A stretch of DNA of 64,000 nucleotides from Periconia sp. R9002. Lineage: Eukaryota; Ascomycota; Dothideomycetes; Pleosporales; Periconiaceae. Within the stretch, counting starts at the first letter, position 1. The number at the start of each line of letters is the position of its first letter. The notes beneath the pieces are model-generated. The model was given only the letters and a program-made list of their open reading frames with translations, was not told where the DNA came from and ran no database searches. A program made the position numbers and the translations under genes. Location: assembly GCA_023627715.1 (NCBI GenBank), contig JAMAHW010000076.1, forward strand, positions 147,912-211,911, given 5' to 3'. This document shows positions 58,233-64,000 of the stretch, piece after piece.

Positions 58233-58621
58233 ATGGGGCTCACATACAACATCTACCTCAGCGGCAACCGCATATACGGTTGCGGGACGTGCAAAACGCA
58301 CCTATCCAACCACGAGGACATCCTTAGCAGGGTAATGCCCAGTCTTGCATTCCCGCAGCTCTGCACAAGCACTCACACGTCTCACAGAACTTTCGCGGCC
58401 AGCACGGGAAAGCCTACCTTTTCGATCAAGTCGTCAATATCACAGAGTCCGAACCCAGCGAGCGCAATATGACAACTGGCCGCCACATCGTCCGCGACAT
58501 CCACTGTCGTCAGTGCAAGGAGACGGTCGGGTGGAAGTACGACAAGGCATACGAGCCGAACGAGAAATACAAGGAGGGCAAGTTCATTTTAGAGGAGGCG
58601 CTGCTGTCGGTTGTATCTTGA
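58233..58621 (+). CDS. Yippee-like (YPEL/Moh1) zinc-binding protein
   Basis: Yippee proteins are a conserved family with a Zn-binding cradle fold related to cereblon/MIS18; the yeast homolog Moh1 is part of the GID/CTLH E3 ligase. Exons 58233-58331 and 58388-58621, 56-nt intron; 110 residues, normal family length. Two Cys pairs are present: CGTC in IYGCGTCKTHLSNHEDIL and CRQC in VRDIHCRQCKETVGWKYDKA, giving the classic CxxC...CxxC. FRGQHGKAYLFDQVVNI and EKYKEGKFILEEALL are other family hallmarks. Start is the first ATG of the conserved frame; phase is 0 at the join. Confidence 0.95.
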
Positions 58622-59131
58622 TACCGGCGTAGCGGCCAAAGATCACGAATTTCTTTAACACAGGCATATGGGAGGCGCTATCTGGGCATGGCGTATATTA
58701 TACGGATGGCGTACAGGAGTGGTGGAACTTGGATTTTGGACATCTGGCGTTGACCTCTACCGTGATGAGAGTCACGGTAGCTTGGTGAATTGGATGGCTT
58801 GGGTACATAATACATGGGCGAATGGTTGGGCGGTATCGGGGTATTATGTACGTAGATACGCCCTCCCATCTTGGTAGTTCTCATCTATAACATTACATCA
58901 AATCAATAGCTTCTACACGATGATGTATTTAGGCAGTGCTAACAATTTCAACCCGGCTTGCTCCTGTTGTTTCCGTGAGGTACCGTTCGTTACCCCGCTC
59001 ACCCCGCGGACCTTCAAGCCTCTCGACTTGAAGCTTCAAAGCTACACCTACACTGTCGCCTTCATCCTTTTTACTTGATCAAACCTTGTGATTCTCTTCC
59101 AGTTCATCTATACCACCTTTTATTCTGCATT
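58622..59131. other. Intergenic region
   Basis: About 0.5 kb between the Yippee gene and the alcohol dehydrogenase gene: 3' flank then promoter. Nothing coding seen. Confidence 0.5.
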
Positions 59132-60414
59132 ATGGCTCCAGGGACTATGAAAGCCGTTGTGTTCAAAGGGCCACACAAGGTCGAAGTCGAAGATCGTCCA
59201 ATCCCCCAAATTCAGGAACCCACTGATATCATCGTCAAAGTAGACAAGGTATATATTGTGACCATTTCACGATTCTTGCGCACAAACTAGGGAAAATGTT
59301 CTGACCCAGCAGTTAGACCGCGCTATGTGGCAGGTATGAGCTTCCAGCCTAGGATCGAGGTAAACGATTTAACATGTCAAAGTGAACTTCATGTCTTTCG
59401 TGGCCACCAGCCGTCAGGTACAGGATTCATCATGGGTCATGAGTTTACAGGAACTGTGGAAGAGCTGGGATCAGATGTTCAATCGCTGAAAAAAGGAGAT
59501 CGTGTCGTTTCCCCCTTCACCACCTCTTGCGGCGTATGCTTCTACTGCCAACAGGGCTTTTCCTCTCGATGCACCAAGAGCCAACTATTCGGTTGCTCTG
59601 TACTAGATGGAGGTCAAGCGCAATACGTTCGCGTTCCGCTAGCAGACTCAACCGTGTCCAAAACACCCGAAGGAATCAAAGATGAAGTGCTAGTGCTCAT
59701 GGCAGACATTTTCCCCACGGGATGGTTTGCAGCACACAATGGGTTCAAAAACTTGACCAAAGAGACGATCAGCAAGAGCACCGTGGTACTAGTGGGTTGC
59801 GGGCCCGTCGCACTTTGTGCGCTCGTGAACATCCTTGATTATCAACCAGCGCACGTACTTGCGGTCGACTCGGTACCCAGCAGATTGGACCTCGCCAAAT
59901 CCTTGGGAGCAGAGCCGTGGAATTTCCAAACGGACCGCGAGGGTCTTGACAAGCGGGTCAAGGAACTTACGGATGGACGGGGAGCAGATGTCATTATCGA
60001 AGTCGTGGGCCTCTCGCCAGCCTTGAGAATGGGCTACGAGCTCGTCCGGCCATGGGGTATCATTTCCAGTGTGGGGGTTCACAACGGAGAGGTGTGTAGA
60101 AGCTGATGATGAGGAGACGATATGGCTGACTCAGTTACTCAAGATTCCATTCACTGGAAACGATGCGTACAACAAGAACCTCACTGTGCAAATGGGGAGA
60201 TGTCCCGTGCGAAGTGTGTTCCCCAAGGCACTCGAGGCCCTCAAGAAGCATCAGGATAAATTCGGGTGAGTATTTTTCAGCTGCCTGATACGCTGATACT
60301 AACTTGACCAGGTTCATGGCGGACAAGATCATGCCATTGAGTCAGGCGGTCGAGGGCTACGAACTATTCGACAAGATGAAGGTGCAAAAGGTGGTGTTCC
60401 GGGCGCAGGAGTGA
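59132..60414 (+). CDS. Zinc-dependent alcohol dehydrogenase family protein
   Basis: Medium-chain NAD(P)-dependent dehydrogenase. Exons 59132-59248, 59360-60091, 60144-60265 and 60312-60414; introns of 111, 52 and 46 nt; 357 residues, the family norm. TMKAVVFKGPHKVEVEDRPI starts the GroES-like domain. The first zinc-ligand region reads CQSELHVFRGHQPSG (Gln replaces the usual Gly after Cys), then GHEFTGTVEELG and the structural zinc site CGVCFYCQQGFSSRC with four Cys. The Rossmann motif is VVLVGCGPVALCAL, followed by ALRMGYELVRPWG. The acceptor for intron 1 (AG at 59358-59359) is atypical, preceded by a purine-rich ATCG. Substrate unknown; formaldehyde- or sorbitol-type dehydrogenases are close relatives. 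Confidence 0.9.
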
Positions 60415-61389
60415 GGTGGTGGAACGTAGATAGGTGGTCATGACGTAGGAACAGCGATTACATTCAAGGTTGGCAGCGAACTGCGCCCTCGTACGAGGGC
60501 AGCCGTGATTGACACATGGACAGACGTGAATGCAGTGAATGGCACGGGCGTAGATGAAGGAGTGAACTGGCATGGCGTGGCGCGGCCTGTGCGTGCATGT
60601 AAGAAGGCGGGGACATGAGGCTACAGGCGAGGGCGAGGGAGAGGCGATGCTGCTGCTGCCAAATCCCCCGCGCGCGTGTCGTGGTGAGTGCGTCAATGTC
60701 CACGCTGCTGGTTCCAGTCAATCTGCTGCCGCGACACCTCCAGACTTGGTCACCATTAAGAAAATCAAATGATCATGAGCTGCTGTGCCATGAATTTAAT
60801 TATTTGCGTTTGCATTCCTGCACTGTCCATGGGAATGAGTGAGTGCTGCGCTGGACAGTTTGTACGGTGCTGTATCAATGCGGCAAGCGCGACCTCGCTA
60901 AAGGGCTAACTAGGTACCTACCAATCCCAATTACCCTCCCCCATAACTCTCTTCGACCTCACCACCTCACCACTTCACGTCGAAACCGCTCTGCTCCCCT
61001 CCTCACCTTACCCTTCACCCTTCACCCACACGCCTCCCTCCTCCCTTCTCATCCGCCGCTCTCCTCTCCCCCGTCTCCCCAGACCCTTCATCTCTCCCCC
61101 GCCTCCTTCCACTTGACCAATTGTAAGTCTCCATCAATCCTGCCTTGCCTGCCGTTGCACCACTTCCGTGCGTGCACCACACTCCGCCGCTCCTCCACCT
61201 CTGCTGCCACCACCACCTCTGACACGGCTCAAAATTTAGTCCTCAGCGCCCTCACCCGCGCTTCCTTCTCACCCCCACATCCTCGGAACTCTTTTCCCCT
61301 CCGGTACTAATTCCACCATTTCCCTTGCAAATTGTCGTCCGCTATACTAACGTTGCCACACACAGCACACCTCAAGCCATTCCTACACC
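60415..61389. other. Intergenic region with C/T-rich leader and likely 5'UTR intron
   Basis: About 1 kb. The right part (60.93-61.39 kb) is strongly CT-rich. A donor gtaagt at 61123 and an acceptor cacacacag near 61365 could define a 5'UTR intron of about 240 nt of the triple-KH gene. Confidence 0.45.
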
Positions 61390-62533
61390 ATGTCTGCCGA
61401 CGATTCCCAGCAGTCCACCCAGGACATCAACCAAACCGGCGACTCCCTCGGCCGTCTGAGTGTCAACGATGAGGGCGACGTCATCCCTCGCACTGAGGAG
61501 GAGTATGCTGAGTCGCAACTCACCCTTCGCGCCATTGTATCCTCCAAAGAGGCTGGTGTCATTATAGGAAAGGCAGGCAAAAACGTGGCCGATCTCCGCG
61601 ACGAAACCGGCGTGCGTGCTGGCGTCAGTAAGGTTGTCCAGGGTGTTCACGACCGCGTCCTCTCCGTCACTGGCCCATTGTCGGGCATCTCCAAGGCCTA
61701 CGGTCTCGTTGCCAAAGGCCTGCTCGAAGGTGCTCCGCAAATGGGAATGGGAGGTCTTATCCGCAGCGATGGCACCCACCGTGAGTACTCCAATTACATC
61801 ATTGCGACGTTAGTTGACCATGTTAGCCATCCGTCTCCTCATTTCTCACAACCAAATGGGCACCATCATCGGCCGCCAGGGTTTGAAGATCAAGCAGATC
61901 CAGGATAGCTCCGGTGTGCGCATGGTCGCACAGAAGGAGATGCTACCCCAATCCACGGAGCGCATCGTGGAGGTCCAAGGATCTCCCCAAGGTATCGAGA
62001 AGGCCATCTGGGAAATCGGAAAGTGCCTCATCGACGACCACGAGCGCGGCTACGGCACTGTGCTCTACAACCCGGCCGTGAGGGTTCAGCCTGGTGTAGG
62101 ATCCATCGCGAATGGTGGCGGCGGCGCTGGTGGCATGGGCGGTGGCATGGGCGGAGGCCGCTCCTACAACCGCACTGGCCACGGTGCCGATTTCAGCGAC
62201 GCGCCTCCTTCGTACAATAGGCGCTCTGGCTCGGATGCTGCCAGCCGCCCGCCTCCTCCTACGCATACGGAAGACGGCGAAGAGATGCAAACGCAAAACA
62301 TTAGCATTCCCTCCGACATGGTGGGATGCATCATTGGTCGCGGAGGCACCAAGATCAGCGAGATTCGCAAGACGTCTGGTGCGCGCATCTCCATTGCCAA
62401 AGCCCCGCATGACGACACTGGTGAGCGCATGTTCACCATCACCGGCAGCGCTTCCGCCAACGAGAAGGCTCTGTATCTTTTGTACGAGAACCTGGAGGCC
62501 GAAAAAATGCGCCGCAGCCAGGCCGCTGAATAG
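61390..62533 (+). CDS. Triple KH-domain RNA-binding protein (PCBP/hnRNP K-like)
   Basis: RNA-binding protein of the poly(C)-binding/hnRNP K type, related to yeast Pbp2/Hek2 and fission yeast Rnc1. Exons 61390-61780 and 61827-62533 with a 46-nt intron; 365 residues. KH1 (about 45-115): VIIGKAGKNVADLRDETGVR. KH2 (about 132-200): GTIIGRQGLKIKQIQDSSGV, where the intron interrupts codon CCC at the domain start. KH3 (about 290-355): GCIIGRGGTKISEIRKTSGA. All three keep the GxxG loop (GKAG, GRQG, GRGG). A Gly/Met-rich linker ([11 protein letters not shown]) precedes KH3. Start MSADDSQQST is the first ATG. Probable role is in mRNA stability or localisation. Confidence 0.94.
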
Positions 62534-63556
62534 ACGACGATGTGGAATTCGTTGTTTGTAATCTGCAAGGTGTGTTGGTTGGGTGGAAGAGGTAAACCGG
62601 CGTTGATCGCTTCCCGTCTTTGCACTTTCCGACGTCTGACTGGCATCGGGAACACGCAAACACGACCCCAAAAGCAAGGTATTGCTTATTATCTTCTGAC
62701 TGCCCCCTTTTCAGCACCCACGATGGATACCACGGCCGGGGCATTGTTTCCTGTTTTTTTTCTTCTTTCTAATTTGAGATGTGACGGCGGATTGAGCGGG
62801 GTCTGTCACGATTATTATGACTTATGGACGATATCCCGGATGCGCACGTCTACTGCCTGCAACGGGCTAGACATGCTTTTCTTTTCTGTTCGATCAGACG
62901 AGGACGAAGAAGATGGAGCCCCGCGAGGGGTCACTACCTACCCACTCTCACTCTACTATCCGACATACTCTCCCTAAGTCCTAACTCTTGCATCCGCGAT
63001 CTCCTTCCTCTTTCTTCGTATCTCTCTACGCCGGTAGCCATCAACCACACCTTTCTCCCCCGACCTATATCATAGCTCTCCCATTGGGACTATTACCGCA
63101 GCTGGTAAAACACTTCATTTTATGTACTCCAATGTAGAGTAGTAATGGAAAGCTGCAAAATATCTGATTCGTCAATGTGTCTCCGCTCTAGTGATGTCGG
63201 CAGTGCGCCACTCGTATTTGAATGCTTGGCGCGAACCACCCACCAGTTGAACGCTACCCGCACCTAACGCCTTACCAGATAAGCACAAGACTTGAGAAGG
63301 CTAATTATAAAACCGTTGGTCCAGTTGGTCGTTCCTGGAAGCCCGACTATGCGGAAGTGAAGAGCTTGGGACATCTATCATCAGAGTAGAGCGTACTTTT
63401 TGGAAAAAAAAAAACGTTTACATACTGCGATCTGGGACCTGGGGTATTGATATCTACATGTTGTACCTACGAGTATTGCCGACAAAAACACCATTCCGAT
63501 CAATCATTTACAACCGCGGACTCTCCTATACACATACACATCTCCACAAACCAACC
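62534..63556. other. Intergenic region
   Basis: About 1 kb: 3' flank of the KH gene, then the promoter region of the DUF2196 gene. ORFs of up to 145 codons (62540-62977) show no motif. No tRNA recognised. Confidence 0.45.
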
Positions 63557-64000
63557 ATGCAACAAAGACGAGGCGGCGGAAGACCAAACCGCCAACCACG
63601 ACGCGGAGACTCGTCCTCGTCCTCGCATCACACTCAACACCAACGCCCACACCGACCACCACCATCATACCCCTCCTCGGTCCCGTCACACGCCTCCCTC
63701 GCCCCCAACCTAACCGCCGTCTCCATCATCCTCAAACGCGACCAACCCACCGGCCACCAAGTCCAAGGCATCGTCGCCGAAATCCTAACCCGCAGCGACC
63801 ACCCCCGCGGCGTCAAAGTGCGGCTCCGAGATGGGCGCGTCGGGCGCGTGCAGCGCGTTGTGAGTGAGGAGGAGGGGAGGAGGGGGGAGGAGAGCGTTGG
63901 TGGGGCGGGCGCGGGGTTGGGGAGGGATGGGGAGAGTGGTGGTGGTGCGAGTGTGGATGCGAGAGGTAGCAGGAGACGGGGTAGAGGTGGTGGGTATAGA
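63557..64000 (+). CDS. DUF2196 (YwbE-like) protein, 5' part, cut by window edge
   Basis: ATG at 63557 opens a frame without a stop to the end of the window. After a Gln/Arg/Pro/Ser/His-rich N-terminus it contains VSIILKRDQPTGHQVQGIVA, EILTRSDHPRGVKV and RLRDGRVGRVQRVV. This matches the small DUF2196/YwbE family (UPF0590 type in fungi), a KOW-like short domain of unknown function found in bacteria and fungi. A Gly/Glu/Arg-rich stretch follows and may be disordered. The 3' end is missing, so length and later introns cannot be judged. Confidence 0.88.
   Translation, partial: MQQRRGGGRPNRQPRRGDSSSSSHHTQHQRPHRPPPSYPSSVPSHASLAPNLTAVSIILKRDQPTGHQVQGIVAEILTRSDHPRGVKVRLRDGRVGRVQRVVSEEEGRRGEESVGGAGAGLGRDGESGGGASVDARGSRRRGRGGGYR

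Overview
This window is nuclear DNA from a filamentous ascomycete (Pezizomycotina; Dothideomycetes is possible but cannot be settled from sequence alone). The evidence is many short GT-AG introns (mostly 46-90 nt), a fungal Zn2Cys6 regulator, Pal1, Stb3, Sls1 and a 25-residue, seven-cysteine fungal metallothionein. Genes lie on both strands without operons. Exon joins were worked out by hand from splice sites, reading phase and family motifs. For nearly all multi-exon models the exon lengths sum to a multiple of three; the lipocalin-like gene is the exception.

Layout. 1-194: 5' end of the ribosomal protein uL13 gene, running off the left edge. 1.5-3.8 kb: accessory locus with a fast-evolving low-complexity protein followed by a protein with two C2H2-like fingers. 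3.8-7.2 kb: little that looks coding. 7.2-18.1 kb: Zn2Cys6 transcription factor, tRNA 2'-phosphotransferase, MFS transporter and two small single-pass membrane proteins. 19-28.1 kb: disordered protein ending in a CaaX box, mitochondrial Sls1, NT-C2 domain protein, tRNA adenosine deaminase Tad1 and a lipocalin-like gene with an apparent frameshift. 30.1-41.8 kb: Stb3-like protein, DNA topoisomerase III, DUF1295 membrane reductase, metallothionein and a TBC1D5-like RabGAP. 42.1-44.6 kb: a second, decayed accessory locus between imperfect direct repeats of about 90 bp. 45-63 kb: MED31, Pal1, a Rad51-like protein with a degenerate Walker A, HUT1-like nucleotide-sugar transporter, TPR/J co-chaperone, Yippee protein, zinc alcohol dehydrogenase and triple-KH protein. 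63.56-64 kb: 5' part of a DUF2196 gene cut by the right edge.

Most genes are conserved housekeeping functions: translation and tRNA maturation (uL13, Tpt1, Tad1), transcription (MED31, Stb3), genome maintenance (Top3, Rad51-like), trafficking (TBC, Hut1, Pal1), mitochondrial expression (Sls1) and protein folding. They do not form one pathway.

The part that looks new is the accessory pair. The same N-terminal motif (RPNP..R.ELRSGARAP), the same first-intron donor context (tgtaagttgcatca) and a downstream protein with two H-x4-H fingers occur at about 1.6-3.8 kb and again, inverted and broken, at 42.5-43.8 kb between direct repeats. This suggests a dispersed, decaying two-protein family, perhaps mobile, that I cannot assign to a known family.
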